A stretch of DNA of 55,492 bases from Psychromonas arctica DSM 14288 (GCF_000482725.1 NZ_KI519479.1:198434-253925); one strand, 5' to 3'; positions 46,818-55,492 are shown, numbered from the stretch's first letter. A program made the numbers and translations. The notes: generated by a model from the sequence alone, not told the origin.

Positions 46818-48590
46818 CTATTGGTTTGTCATTACTCGATAAAAACGAGTGCTGCCACTGACTTCATTACCGACTATCAAAATCGGTGTACCACTTGGGC
46901 TATCTTCAGCGCTAACAAATTTAAATCCTTCGGGTCCTAAATCACCGGCATCAACTTGATAGGTTGTAACACCCTGTGCATTTTTTTGTTTATTGTCTTT
47001 TGGGTTTACTGTCATATCGCGATTATTCAGATATTGTACAAAGCGTGCTTGTTTAGGTTGGCTAATATCATAAACCATAATACCGCCCATACGCTCTAAG
47101 CCAATAAATGCATAGGTTTTACCGTTAATGGTGCCGGTAGTTAATGCTTCCGGCTCGGGTCCTTTTTTAGCACTACGGTTTTCTGCTTTCAATTTATTGT
47201 GTGTTTGATTAAAGTTGTTACCGTATTTTTGTGCTGTTATACGTTCAAAATCACTGCCGGAATCAAATATCATTTTACTGTTATCGATATCCCAAATAGA
47301 AAAAGATCGGCCACCAAAGGTTAATAAACGATCGATTTTTCCATCACCATCTAGGTCACCATGTTGAGCTGTTAATGAGTGTGAGAATTTAATGTGTTTA
47401 ACTGTTGACTGTTGCGAGCCGCCTTTTTTGAAATTAGATAAGTCTAGTGTTGCTGCTGTTAATTGCGGTTGATAAACTTTAGCTGAAAAGGCGTCCTTTA
47501 ACTTAATATCATCGCTACAGTTTTTATCTTTTAAGTGATAATAGAAATGACCAGCTTCACATTCGGCTTGTGATAAATCACTTATCCAGTCACTGCGATC
47601 ATCACCTTCATTTGCGCTGATTAAGTAATCAATATTATTCAATTTCACCGTGGCTATCGTGTCTGGTTGGTACATACCTAGTAAAGCTTCTTTGTTAAGT
47701 AATGCCTTTTTATCTTTATCATTTCCATCGATTTCATTACCTGCCGCTAAATGATCTTTAAAGCCTAATGGCATGATCCGCTGAATGGATTTAGTGGCTA
47801 AATCAACTATTGCGATGGCATTATTTTCTTGTAAAGCGACATAGGCTTTGCTGCTATCTTGATTGATTGCAATATATTCAGGCTCGATATCTTGTGCGAT
47901 GCTGGCTTGGTAACCATTTAAAAGTAAGTTTGGTGGTAATTCATGATGGCGGGCAGCACCTTGATTAAAGTCTGTGAATGTTAAGCGGGTTAGTTTGCTC
48001 GACAAGGTTTGGTTTTCCCACTTTATATCTATAATGGCAATTTCACCCTCTGGATCGATGGCATAATTCCCTTCGCTAGGTTCAGCTTCAATCGCGACAA
48101 CAAGTTGTTTGCCGTTAGGCGTGAACGTGAGCATGTCTGGTAATGCGCCAACATAATGTGCAGAAATAAAACTTAAATCTTGGGTATTGTAAAAAGCGAC
48201 CCAACCCGCATCGGTTTTTGTCTTTGCTTCAATGGCCACAGCTAATAAACCGTTATAAACATCAACACTGTTCGCCGCACCGGCTTGAGCATTAAAGTGT
48301 TGCTTAATATCTGCTTTTATATCAAGGTGTTTAACTAGGGTAGGAGCATCAATATTGTGACTATCTATAACATCTATTTGTCCAGATTGAGCATTAACTA
48401 CAAATGTTTGTTGGGTTAGCTTATCAAAAGTAACAATTTCAGCGGCACTTTGGTCAAATATATTTGACTGGTATCGACCTGCTTCTTGCAATTTAATGCT
48501 GTGCTGATTGTTGGTTAGTTGTGAAGGTGTATTTGCGCAGCCAATTAAGGTAGAAGAAAGAATAATGCTGGTGAGTAAATTAAGTTTCAT
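46818..48590 (-). CDS. Choice-of-anchor I family lipoprotein (beta-propeller)
   Basis: A 590-residue secreted protein. The N-terminus MKLNLLTSIILSSTLIGC is a lipoprotein signal with lipobox Cys. The body shows repeated blade-like strands and the family marks DIEPEYIAINQDSSKAYVAL, NEGDDRSDW and GPEGFKFV, as in choice-of-anchor I proteins, which often sit in alkaline-phosphatase-like or phytase-like contexts. Catalytic function is unclear. A lone gene with no terminator seen. Confidence 0.82.
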   Translation of the reverse strand: MKLNLLTSIILSSTLIGCANTPSQLTNNQHSIKLQEAGRYQSNIFDQSAAEIVTFDKLTQQTFVVNAQSGQIDVIDSHNIDAPTLVKHLDIKADIKQHFNAQAGAANSVDVYNGLLAVAIEAKTKTDAGWVAFYNTQDLSFISAHYVGALPDMLTFTPNGKQLVVAIEAEPSEGNYAIDPEGEIAIIDIKWENQTLSSKLTRLTFTDFNQGAARHHELPPNLLLNGYQASIAQDIEPEYIAINQDSSKAYVALQENNAIAIVDLATKSIQRIMPLGFKDHLAAGNEIDGNDKDKKALLNKEALLGMYQPDTIATVKLNNIDYLISANEGDDRSDWISDLSQAECEAGHFYYHLKDKNCSDDIKLKDAFSAKVYQPQLTAATLDLSNFKKGGSQQSTVKHIKFSHSLTAQHGDLDGDGKIDRLLTFGGRSFSIWDIDNSKMIFDSGSDFERITAQKYGNNFNQTHNKLKAENRSAKKGPEPEALTTGTINGKTYAFIGLERMGGIMVYDISQPKQARFVQYLNNRDMTVNPKDNKQKNAQGVTTYQVDAGDLGPEGFKFVSAEDSPSGTPILIVGNEVSGSTRFYRVMTNQ

Positions 48591-49060
48591 TGATAATCTT
48601 CCATAAAATAATAAATAAAGTGCGCATATTTGTACCGTTAAAAGATGACATTTTTATTAAAATACTTAATTTAACCTCAGTTCTGGATAAGCAAAGCGAT
48701 ACAACACCGCTATTTCCGCGGATTTCTTCGTTAAATTATTTATCAATAACCAGTTATGCTTCAATAATTCGCCTTGAAGTACGCAAAACTAACGCTTCTG
48801 TATAGCCAAACAATATAATCTTATGATTTTAAATTTAATTCCGCTTTCATTAACCAGAATTGAGGGTAAATTTAATAAAAATGAAGTACCAACATTATGT
48901 TACCTACCATTTTTCAAATTCAATTTACTTTAATGTCATTTAATTGAAATTGATTGGTGTTTTAGTGAGTGTGCTTTAAACAAAAATTGTTTGTTAAATA
49001 TCAATATGTTGAAATAATCAGCAGTCAGTCAATAAATTGTCTTTTATTGCTGTTTAGGGG
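48591..49060. other. Intergenic, no convincing gene
   Basis: About 470 nt between the lipoprotein and tRNA-Leu. A 71-codon frame at 48590-48805 shares its start region with the opposite-strand gene and lacks a ribosome binding site; I do not call it. Confidence 0.5.
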
Positions 49061-49088
49061 TTGTGACTAACATTAATTTCTCTATAAT
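49061..49088 (+). promoter_or_regulatory. Promoter of the first tRNA-Leu
   Basis: TTGTGA (49061-49066) and TATAAT (49083-49088) are 16 nt apart, about 35 nt before the mature tRNA. GC-rich bases after the -10 suit a stringently controlled promoter. Confidence 0.7.
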
Positions 49089-49122
49089 GCCCCTCATTGC
49101 TTAAGCACGCTTTAAAGCAATC

Positions 49123-49208
49123 GCCCGGGTGGTGAAATCGGTAGACACAAGGGATTTAAAATCCCTCGACTTATGGTCGTGACGGTTCAAGTCCGTCTCC
49201 GGGCACCA
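49123..49208 (+). tRNA. tRNA-Leu (TAA), copy 1
   Basis: An 86-nt class II tRNA: anticodon TAA in GGGATTTAAAATCCC, variable arm CGACTTATGGTCG, encoded CCA. Identical to 53872-53957. Confidence 0.96.
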
Positions 49209-49213
49209 ATTAT

Positions 49214-49249
49214 AAAAAAAAGCCTCAACAGATGTTGAGGCTTTTTTTT
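49214..49249 (+). terminator. Terminator of tRNA-Leu copy 1
   Basis: AGCCTCAACA (49221-49230) pairs with TGTTGAGGCT (49233-49242), A tract before and T run after. Confidence 0.88.
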
Positions 49250-49300
49250 GCTTAAAATTCGAGTGATTTTTATAATAGAAGAAAGCTATTTAATTTTTAC

Positions 49301-49419
49301 ATTAGACCTAACAGCGCTTTATCTCTGGTCTAATACTTTTCTATATCAAATCTACCTCGCTTTATATTAGACCTAGCACCTTTTATACTCGCACCTATTA
49401 TAGTAGTCCTAACACTTCC
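49301..49419. repeat. Degenerate short repeats of ATTAGACCTA
   Basis: ATTAGACCTAACAGC (49301), an inverted GGTCTAAT (49327-49334), ATTAGACCTAGCACC (49366) and TAGTCCTAACAC (near 49404) are related units. The first and second could form a hairpin downstream of the ABC operon. Function unknown. Confidence 0.5.
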
Positions 49420-49449
49420 CTAAGCAATTTTTGACGTTAATTGTTCGCG

Positions 49450-50094
49450 TTACATGTTAACAATTGCTGTGCCTAGTTTTTCAGCCTCACTTAAAGAGTG
49501 CGTGACCATCACGAAGGTGGTATCGGTCTGTTGATGAATGCTCTTGACTAAATCTTGTAAACTTTCACGAGTTTCTGGATCTAATGCTGAAAAGGGTTCA
49601 TCCATCAATACAATGGCAGGATGATGAGCAATACCCCTGATTATACCGACTCGCTGACGCTGGCCTCCACTGAGTTGATCTGGAAATTGTTGCAACAGGT
49701 CATGGCTCAAATTGACTAAGGGTAACAATTCATCGATGCGTTGTTGACAGGCTTGTGGAGACATATTTAACAGCGTAAGACAATAAATCATGTTTTGATA
49801 AACGGTTAAATGAGGGAACAAAGCACCTTCTTGCAAGATATACCCAATGCTACGTCGCTTATCAATCGCATTAGCTAACGTTAATCGTTCACCATTTATA
49901 TTGATATCACCTTGTTGTGGTATCAATAACCCGTTCATCAATCGTAATAATGTCGATTTTCCACAGCCGCTTTCTCCGGTTAAACAAACAAAACTGCCAG
50001 TATCAATATTAAGAGAAAAATCCTTAAGCACTACTTTATCATCATAGGAAAAAGTCACATTATTAACGGTAAGCACTGTTTTTTTATTATTCAT
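49450..50094 (-). CDS. ABC transporter ATP-binding protein, quaternary-amine type
   Basis: A 214-residue ATPase with Walker A GESGCGKST, Q-loop ILQEGALFPHLTVYQN, signature LSGGQRQR and Walker B IVLMDEPFSALD. It pairs with the overlapping permease/binding-protein gene, related to OpuB/OsmV systems for choline or glycine betaine. It lacks the C-terminal CBS domains that sense ionic strength in OpuA-type proteins, so direct osmotic gating is unlikely. It overlaps the permease gene by 8 nt. Confidence 0.87.
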   Translation of the reverse strand: MNNKKTVLTVNNVTFSYDDKVVLKDFSLNIDTGSFVCLTGESGCGKSTLLRLMNGLLIPQQGDININGERLTLANAIDKRRSIGYILQEGALFPHLTVYQNMIYCLTLLNMSPQACQQRIDELLPLVNLSHDLLQQFPDQLSGGQRQRVGIIRGIAHHPAIVLMDEPFSALDPETRESLQDLVKSIHQQTDTTFVMVTHSLSEAEKLGTAIVNM

Positions 50095-51625
50095 CTTTAT
50101 GCCCTAGTGTTGCTAAAAACGCTTGCGCGATTTCCTTAGGCGTCTCTTTTAACACCTCAAGTTGATAGTTCATTTTACGCATTGATTCGGTAGAAATTTT
50201 GCCTTCTAATTGCATCAGCACTGTTTTTAACTCTGGGTATTGTTGCAACACTGCTTCTCTTATTACGATACCTGCCTCATAGTCAGGGAAAAAATGTTTA
50301 TCATCAACCAGTACTTGTAAGTCGAGTGCTTCAATTTGTGCATCGGTAGTAAAGGCATCAATGGCATTAACCTTGCCTTCTTCAATGGCTTTATAACGCA
50401 AACTAATATCCATTTCATGGAGTTTGGCAAAGTTAAAAGGGTAAACCTTGATCAAACTAGGGTAAGCATCTGCGCGCTCAAAAAACTCAAACTCAGCACC
50501 AAAGTCAAAAGCAACACTGTGGCGGACTAAGTCCGAATAGGTTTTTATCTGTTTTTGTGTTGCGATGGATTGAGGGATAGCAATAGCATAGGTATTGTTC
50601 ATGCCTAATAAACCTAGCCACTGTAGTTGATAGTTATCTTGGTATTGTTGTTGTAATTGCTCAAAATTTAACTGTGATTGTTGGTTTAATACATTCATCC
50701 AAGCGGTGCCTGTATATTCAACATACATATCTAGATCGCCAGACAGTAAAGCAGGGTGGATATTGGTCGTGCCTCCACCAATACCAAATTGTCGAATGAC
50801 ATTAATATCGGTTTGATTCTCAATCAGCTGCGACATAATTTCGCCCAATATATATTGTTCAGACATGGGCTTTGAAGCGACTGTAATTACCCTATCTTTT
50901 ATCTTAGAGAAAGGATTAATATATACCAATGACATCAATACCAACGCGGCTAAGATACCAAGATTAAGATAGATAAAGTGCTTTTGTGAAGGTTGCGCAT
51001 TGCGGTTAATAATGCGTTGCAGGTTATTGTTTTTCTCTAATGTACCAACAAATTTATCACCTAAAATAGCAAATAATGAAATACCTAAAGAACCGGTCAC
51101 AATTAATGGCGTATTCATTGTATTCAGCCCACGGAAAATTGCTTGCCCGAGACCACCTGCTCCGATTAATGCCGCTAGTCCGGTTAAAGCAATCACCATC
51201 ACCGTGGTAATGCGTAATCCAGATAAAATACTCGGTAATGCTAAAGGAAAGTAAACATGGCGAAACAATTGTTGTGGTGTTGAGCCTAACCCCTTGGCGG
51301 CGTCCACCAAATGATAAGGGACTTCTTTCATACCACTATAGGTGTTGTGCACAATCGGCAATAGACCGTATAACACCAATACAATTAATGCATTTTGTAA
51401 CCCAATGCCAACTAGTGGAATAAGTAAACCAAACATTGCAATGGAAGGAATGGTGTATAAAAAATTCACTGTGGGCATAATAATGCGCCGTGCTTTGGGT
51501 TTGTAAAATACCCAAATACCAATCGCAACACCAAATACCGTCACAATCAGCATTGCTAAAAATGAAATAAGTAAATGCTCACTAAATAACGTTAAAAAAT
51601 AACTGATTCTATCAATAAAATTCAT
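50087..51625 (-). CDS. Fused permease and substrate-binding protein, quaternary-amine ABC transporter
   Basis: A 512-residue fusion. Residues 1-210 are a ProW/OpuBB-type permease with six or so helices and the EAA-like loop VDAAKGLGSTPQQLFRHVYF. A further helix (about 220-240) leads to a periplasmic binding domain (about 250-512) of the OpuAC/OsmF family; ALLSGDLDMYVEYTGTAWMN is its hallmark ligand-pocket segment. Likely substrates are choline, glycine betaine or similar osmolytes, unproven. Such fusions are known in this family. It overlaps neighbours on both sides. Confidence 0.87.
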   Translation of the reverse strand: MNFIDRISYFLTLFSEHLLISFLAMLIVTVFGVAIGIWVFYKPKARRIIMPTVNFLYTIPSIAMFGLLIPLVGIGLQNALIVLVLYGLLPIVHNTYSGMKEVPYHLVDAAKGLGSTPQQLFRHVYFPLALPSILSGLRITTVMVIALTGLAALIGAGGLGQAIFRGLNTMNTPLIVTGSLGISLFAILGDKFVGTLEKNNNLQRIINRNAQPSQKHFIYLNLGILAALVLMSLVYINPFSKIKDRVITVASKPMSEQYILGEIMSQLIENQTDINVIRQFGIGGGTTNIHPALLSGDLDMYVEYTGTAWMNVLNQQSQLNFEQLQQQYQDNYQLQWLGLLGMNNTYAIAIPQSIATQKQIKTYSDLVRHSVAFDFGAEFEFFERADAYPSLIKVYPFNFAKLHEMDISLRYKAIEEGKVNAIDAFTTDAQIEALDLQVLVDDKHFFPDYEAGIVIREAVLQQYPELKTVLMQLEGKISTESMRKMNYQLEVLKETPKEIAQAFLATLGHKDE

Positions 51626-52479
51626 TTAACAGTCTTCTCTTTTAAGTGAGTGAAAAACTCATCCCAACGTTGATGTTCACGGCCAGATGCTTGTAAAAAG
51701 TGACTTGGGTTATTGATTTTACCTTCACGAATGCCTTGGTAAATGCCAGCGATGATTGAACCTAGAAAATCACCTAATTGAGCACACCGCGATTGACGGT
51801 ACTCTTCTACGCTCATTGATTGATAGGTTAGCTGCGCATCAAAGGTTGTATTTAAATAGTCCGTCAGTTTTTGTTGTGAAATTGGTTCACCGTGTAGATT
51901 ATAAATTTTTCCATGATGTTTATCTTCGCTAAGCATACGCGCGTAAGCATACGCTAACTCTTGGTGTGTTGTGTAACCACATAAACCTTTATCGGCACAG
52001 TTTGAAACGTACCCAACTTCTTTATAATTTTCGATATACTCAATATCGGGTTCAATATAAATACCATTTCGACCGATCACCCATTCTAATCCACTGGTTA
52101 TTATATCTTTTTCAGTTTGACGATTACTCTGCACTACTGGTGAGAAAGCGTTACCTTCCTCTGCACCTTGAATACTGGTGTAAACGATTTTTTTAACACC
52201 CGCTTGTTTGGCTGCATTGATGACATTACGGTGTTGGCCAATTCGTTTACTTGGTTCGTCCATACCAGATACAAGTAATAATGTATCCACCCCCTGTAAA
52301 GATTGCAGTAATTGAGCCATGTTTTCATAATCGCCACTACGTACTTCAACACCTAAATGTGCTGCTTTCTCTGGTGTACGAGCAAGTGCAATAACGTTTT
52401 TTTTGCAGGTAAATGCTAATAAAGCATTAACAATGTTAGCGCCTAAGTGACCGCTCGCGGCTGTAACTGCAATTTTCAT
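51622..52479 (-). CDS. NmrA-like NAD(P)-binding oxidoreductase (QorB-like)
   Basis: A 285-residue atypical short-chain dehydrogenase. TAASGHLGANIVNALL is the dinucleotide loop; VRSGDYENMAQLLQSLQGVD and KIVYTSIQGAEEG follow the NAD(P)H:quinone oxidoreductase QorB pattern. There is no classical YxxxK, as usual in the NmrA-like group. It is the first gene of a three-gene minus-strand operon with the ABC transporter (4-nt overlap), an unusual partner. Confidence 0.8.
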   Translation of the reverse strand: MKIAVTAASGHLGANIVNALLAFTCKKNVIALARTPEKAAHLGVEVRSGDYENMAQLLQSLQGVDTLLLVSGMDEPSKRIGQHRNVINAAKQAGVKKIVYTSIQGAEEGNAFSPVVQSNRQTEKDIITSGLEWVIGRNGIYIEPDIEYIENYKEVGYVSNCADKGLCGYTTHQELAYAYARMLSEDKHHGKIYNLHGEPISQQKLTDYLNTTFDAQLTYQSMSVEEYRQSRCAQLGDFLGSIIAGIYQGIREGKINNPSHFLQASGREHQRWDEFFTHLKEKTVK

Positions 52480-52850
52480 AGTGCTCCCTTTCGTGTTAAA
52501 TGTATTTATACTCGTAGATCTTTACCTATAACCCTAGAATATTTTCACCTTACAACTTACTGATTTTTTATCTTGAGTGTAACGGTTATATGACTGGGTT
52601 AGATTATTTTAAATACTGACTTTGTTATTACAACTAATCCTGATAAGTTTATGAAAAAATATCAGTAAAGGTATAATAAATGTGAATAATTTAACAGGAA
52701 AGGTTAATAATGTCTTATTAATGGTAAATGGTTAACTTTTTCAGCTGATTCGATTTTTAACGTTGATTCTTATTTGAGTGCATGTGTCATTGAATAGATG
52801 CGTAATTAAGTGAGAATAAAAACAGAATAATTTAATACTAAAAGGTTCCT
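52480..52850. other. Divergent promoter region
   Basis: About 370 nt of AT-rich sequence between the oxidoreductase operon and the isomerase gene. Nothing beyond likely promoters is seen. Confidence 0.5.
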
Positions 52851-53630
52851 ATGCATATTAAGCAGACTAAATTATCACCTTCACTTTGTATCGATGCTGT
52901 TTTTGGCAATTTATCTTTTGATCAAGCTTGTCAAGCAACGGCGCACGCGAACATCTCAACCATAGAGTTCTGGTCTTGGTGGGATAAAGATTTAACTGCA
53001 CTGCAAGCCGCTGTTGAACGCTATGACTTATCGATTTCCTGTTGTTGTACTAAATTTATTAGCTTAGTAAACGCTGAACAGCGTAGTGCTTATTTACAAG
53101 CATTAAGTGATTCAATTGCGGTGGCTAAACATTTAAAAATTAAAACCATTATTTCCCAAGTGGGCGATTTTATTGAAGGGGTGCCACGCGAACAGCAAAA
53201 ACAGTCGTTAATTGATGGCTTAACTGCTGCGGCGTTATTGTTAGAGGCTGCGGATATGACATTAGTCGTTGAGCCTTTAAATGAACGAATTGATCACCCC
53301 GGTTATTATTTAATAAAAAGTGCTGAAGCTTTTGATATTATTAAACAAGTTTCCAGTCCTAACGTTAAAGTGTTATTTGATATTTATCATCAGCAAATTA
53401 GTGAAGGCAATATTATTAATAATATAAGAGAAAATATCGATTATATTGGTCATTTTCATGCAGCAGGGCATCCTGGTCGTCATGAGCTACAACGTGGAGA
53501 AATTAATTATCCTGAAATTTTTTCTGCCATTAAGCAAACTAATTTCAGCGGATATATTGGTTTAGAGTATTGGCCGTTAACTGACAATACTATTGAGCCA
53601 TTACAGGAAATGGTGAGTTGGCTAAAGTAG
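52851..53630 (+). CDS. Hydroxypyruvate isomerase-like TIM-barrel protein
   Basis: A 259-residue protein of the xylose-isomerase-like TIM-barrel superfamily. LVVEPLNERIDHPGYYL carries the metal-binding Glu; VKVLFDIYHQQISEGNII, FHAAGHPGRHEL and GYIGLEYWPL complete the Hyi pattern. Expected reaction is hydroxypyruvate to tartronate semialdehyde, but related enzymes act on other sugars. No glyoxylate-pathway genes are adjacent. Confidence 0.82.
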   Translation: MHIKQTKLSPSLCIDAVFGNLSFDQACQATAHANISTIEFWSWWDKDLTALQAAVERYDLSISCCCTKFISLVNAEQRSAYLQALSDSIAVAKHLKIKTIISQVGDFIEGVPREQQKQSLIDGLTAAALLLEAADMTLVVEPLNERIDHPGYYLIKSAEAFDIIKQVSSPNVKVLFDIYHQQISEGNIINNIRENIDYIGHFHAAGHPGRHELQRGEINYPEIFSAIKQTNFSGYIGLEYWPLTDNTIEPLQEMVSWLK

Positions 53631-53687
53631 AAGTTACCGCAGTTTATTTTAAGGTGATGTTCTTGGGACACTTAGATTAAAATATTA

Positions 53688-53723
53688 AACAATGTTAAAT
53701 CTGCCAAGGGTGGCATTGTTGTT
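53688..53723 (+). terminator. Weak terminator after the isomerase gene
   Basis: AACAATG (53688-53694) can pair with CATTGTT (53714-53720), with an inner TGCCA/TGGCA; T-rich sequence follows. Confidence 0.45.
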
Positions 53724-53812
53724 TAGCCATTGCAAAACTAGAGCAAGTGAATGGGTGTTGCTTTATTTTTCATCAATTAACTGATTTTATTTGGTTATTT
53801 TACTATTACATC

Positions 53813-53840
53813 TTGTACTTAATAAAAAGTACTATATAAT
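53813..53840 (+). promoter_or_regulatory. Promoter of the second tRNA-Leu
   Basis: TTGTAC (53813-53818) and TATAAT (53835-53840) with a 16-nt spacer, about 31 nt before the tRNA. Confidence 0.7.
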
Positions 53841-53871
53841 TCGCGCCACTTATCTAGAAACTTAGATAATC

Positions 53872-53957
53872 GCCCGGGTGGTGAAATCGGTAGACACAAG
53901 GGATTTAAAATCCCTCGACTTATGGTCGTGACGGTTCAAGTCCGTCTCCGGGCACCA
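53872..53957 (+). tRNA. tRNA-Leu (TAA), copy 2
   Basis: Identical in all 86 positions to 49123-49208, with its own promoter and terminator of different sequence. Confidence 0.96.
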
Positions 53958-53965
53958 ATTTTAAG

Positions 53966-53997
53966 AAAAAGCTTCGCATTTGCGAAGCTTTTTTTTT
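53966..53997 (+). terminator. Terminator of tRNA-Leu copy 2
   Basis: AAGCTTCGCA (53969-53978) pairs with TGCGAAGCTT (53981-53990), with a T run after. Confidence 0.88.
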
Positions 53998-54097
53998 GTC
54001 TATTTTTTATGTTCCTCGTCTCTTCATTTCTTCATCTTTCAATCACAGGGTATGCACCCATTTCACCTCTCTTAGATTAATCGCTCAACTCAGTATA

Positions 54098-54268
54098 TAT
54101 ACTCGTTACCATTCAAGGCGCAAAGTTCAGTAAGTTGTGAGGTGAGTAGTTTCTAGGCAAAAAGTTGAAGATCTAACTAGTTCAATCAATTCTTTCTAAC
54201 AACAAAGATGCTTGCCTTACTGTACGAGCTAACGACTGAATAAAGCATCTCAATTTGTAACAGGTATA
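54098..54268. repeat. MITE-like repeat, 171 bp
   Basis: The left end TATACTCGTTACCA and the reverse complement of the right end TATACCTGTTACAA form imperfect terminal inverted repeats. A similar end lies at 46570. There is no ORF inside. It may be a non-autonomous transposable element or a dispersed intergenic repeat of this lineage. Confidence 0.5.
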
Positions 54269-54689
54269 GAAACATAACGATAAAAAAGAAAACAAAATCA
54301 TAAACTCAACTCTAAAGTAGTGGTTTACATCATAGATATATTTATTTAATTAAGTTAAATTTGACTTAATCATTTGCTTGTCATTTTAGTGTTCTTTTGA
54401 CATGTTGCTGAAAATAGTGACTCTTAATAAAATTATTTAATCATAAATACAGAAAAATAGAGAATGTGACCACTTTTTATCGCTAGTGAAGATGAATTAT
54501 TAAAGATTAATCAGAAAGCAACCTAGCAGGTGAAACTTAAGCTGAATAGGGTGTGAATCATGAAGTTGTAACTGTAATCTTATTTGTCATTTTGTGGGTT
54601 TTCTCTTTATTTTTTTTTGTTATTTTATTTGGTGAGTTCTTTTTATATTAATGCAGTCATTGTGTTATGTTAAATAAGGTAATAAAGAA
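54269..54689. other. Intergenic, no gene seen
   Basis: About 420 nt of AT-rich sequence before the sensor gene; nothing recognisable. Confidence 0.5.
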
Positions 54690-55190
54690 ATGCTCACTTT
54701 TCTTCATTCGTTAAAATCTCGATTATTATTTTTAATTTTTATGATTATATTGCCGGGATTTATTGCTGTTTTTTTTCAAGCAACCGAAGAGCGTAGCAGT
54801 GCTATCGAAACTGCTAGGTTACGCGCGATTGATGCTGTTGATTATATGGCTGCTGAACAAATAAAAATTATTGATGAAACTGAAAAATTCTTAAAACGAC
54901 TATCTAAATATCCTCAGTTATTAACTCCTGACTCAGCACAGTGCAGTGCGTTTTTATCTGATATCAAAGAGCTATCAGAGACTTATGTCAATCTGGGCGC
55001 ACCTAATATAAAAGGTCAATTACTCTGTAATGCGAACCCTTTAACGACTTCTGTAAACGTCGCTGACAGACCTTATATTCAAAAGGCGATATCTAAACGA
55101 TCCTTTGCCATCGGTGAATTTCAATTGGGTGTAGATCTTTTGAATCGACGGAAGATCTATTTGATTTCAGGTGGTTATAGAATTTTATAG
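54690..55190 (+). pseudogene. Sensor protein N-terminus (dCache/PDC), cut by an insertion sequence
   Basis: A 166-residue remnant. A cytoplasmic N-terminus and transmembrane helix (about 10-30) precede a periplasmic PDC-type sensor domain: YVNLGAPNIKGQLLCNANPL, NVADRPYIQKAI and FAIGEFQLG are typical of membrane-bound diguanylate cyclases and phosphodiesterases. The frame stops in YLISGGYRIL, just where IS-like sequence begins. The missing part would hold the second helix and probably a GGDEF or EAL domain, presumably beyond the insertion and outside the window. Confidence 0.75.
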
Positions 55191-55492
55191 AAGAAAGAAG
55201 AACCTTTTTGTGTTAGTTATGTAGTTACTACGCAACACAAAGAGCACCAAAAGGCCTTCTATGAATCTAGCTTACTTGAATACCCCTGATTTTTCATTCT
55301 TTTCTGATGCAACTAAACAGATTGATCACATGATTGAGCAGCTACAATCTGATAATTTCCGAGATAATGAGCATGGCGACATTGAGCAGTATATTCAAAA
55401 TGAAGGATTTGAAATTTTACGCTGCTTGTTTCAAGGTTATCTCGATCTAAAAGCGGCAAATGAAAAATCACTTTCTGACGCTCATACAGATG
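55165..55492 (+). mobile_element. ISKra4-like insertion sequence, left end (partial)
   Basis: Begins within or near GGTGGTTATAGAATTTTATA, where the sensor frame breaks, and runs off the window. The exact left inverted repeat and any target duplication cannot be fixed without the right end. Confidence 0.6.
55261..55492 (+). CDS. ISKra4-family transposase, N-terminal part
   Basis: An open frame from ATG 55261 to the window end, at least 77 residues. QYIQNEGFEILRCLFQGYLD followed by LKAANEK matches the conserved N-terminal block (G-x-E-x-x-R-x-L-x-Q-G-x-L-D-L) of ISKra4 transposases. The catalytic DDE part lies beyond the window, so integrity cannot be judged. Confidence 0.7.
   Translation, partial: MNLAYLNTPDFSFFSDATKQIDHMIEQLQSDNFRDNEHGDIEQYIQNEGFEILRCLFQGYLDLKAANEKSLSDAHTD

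Noticed and set aside
48590-48805. 71-codon frame divergent from the choice-of-anchor lipoprotein
   Set aside because: Its start overlaps the start codon of the lipoprotein gene, there is no ribosome binding site, and the product looks random.

Overview
The window looks like the chromosome of a low-GC marine gammaproteobacterium, most likely an Alteromonadales relative such as Psychromonas or Moritella. This is inferred from protein resemblance and gene order, not from a database search. The backbone carries an smpB/ssrA locus with divergent ratA-rnfH, FadL, ArcB/ArcA, a thrABC operon, TesB, FolE2, RluA and several tRNA genes.

Left backbone (1-6148): initiator tRNA, a small membrane protein, a Bax-like lipoprotein, fadL, rnfH-ratA (minus), smpB, and tmRNA. 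The 3' end of the tmRNA gene is the insertion point of an accessory region running from about 6150 to about 33000.

Accessory region: (a) Next to tmRNA lies an ssrA-type tyrosine integrase (int1), then an orphan lambda Q-like antiterminator. (b) Positions 9170-23766 hold one tightly packed operon: hsdM, hsdS, an Abi_C/HEPN-like protein, a DUF4917 (SIR2-like) protein, a 1648-residue NERD/pseudokinase/kinase/UPF1-like helicase, an unrecognised 465-residue partner, and hsdR. It reads as a type I restriction-modification system with two further defence-like modules inserted between hsdS and hsdR. The kinase-helicase pair resembles Mokosh type I; the Abi_C/DUF4917 pair is the best candidate here for something undescribed. 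(c) Past a decayed gene and four copies of a perfect palindrome is a minus-strand satellite-like module: int2, a DUF5906 helicase, a Toprim primase, AlpA and unknowns. (d) A degenerate second copy of the tmRNA 3' end, and a 23-bp exact repeat shared with the int1 leader, mark the far end near 30480-30583. (e) Beyond it is a second relic: a P2-like integrase pseudogene fused to the 5' end of a membrane-protein gene, with its 3' tail duplicated around a coiled-coil membrane-protein gene.

Right backbone (33315-55492): two RluA-family pseudouridine synthases, folE2, convergent arcB and arcA, thrABC behind a two-hairpin leader, tesB, tRNA-Ala, a choice-of-anchor I lipoprotein, two identical tRNA-Leu(TAA) genes bracketing a quaternary-amine ABC transporter operon and a hydroxypyruvate isomerase-like gene, a MITE-like repeat, and a sensor gene cut off by an ISKra4-like insertion sequence that runs off the window.

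The ssrA locus has evidently received integrating elements more than once, since traces of three different tyrosine integrases remain. The main cargo is antiviral defence. The backbone genes on both sides are mostly intact and housekeeping in nature.
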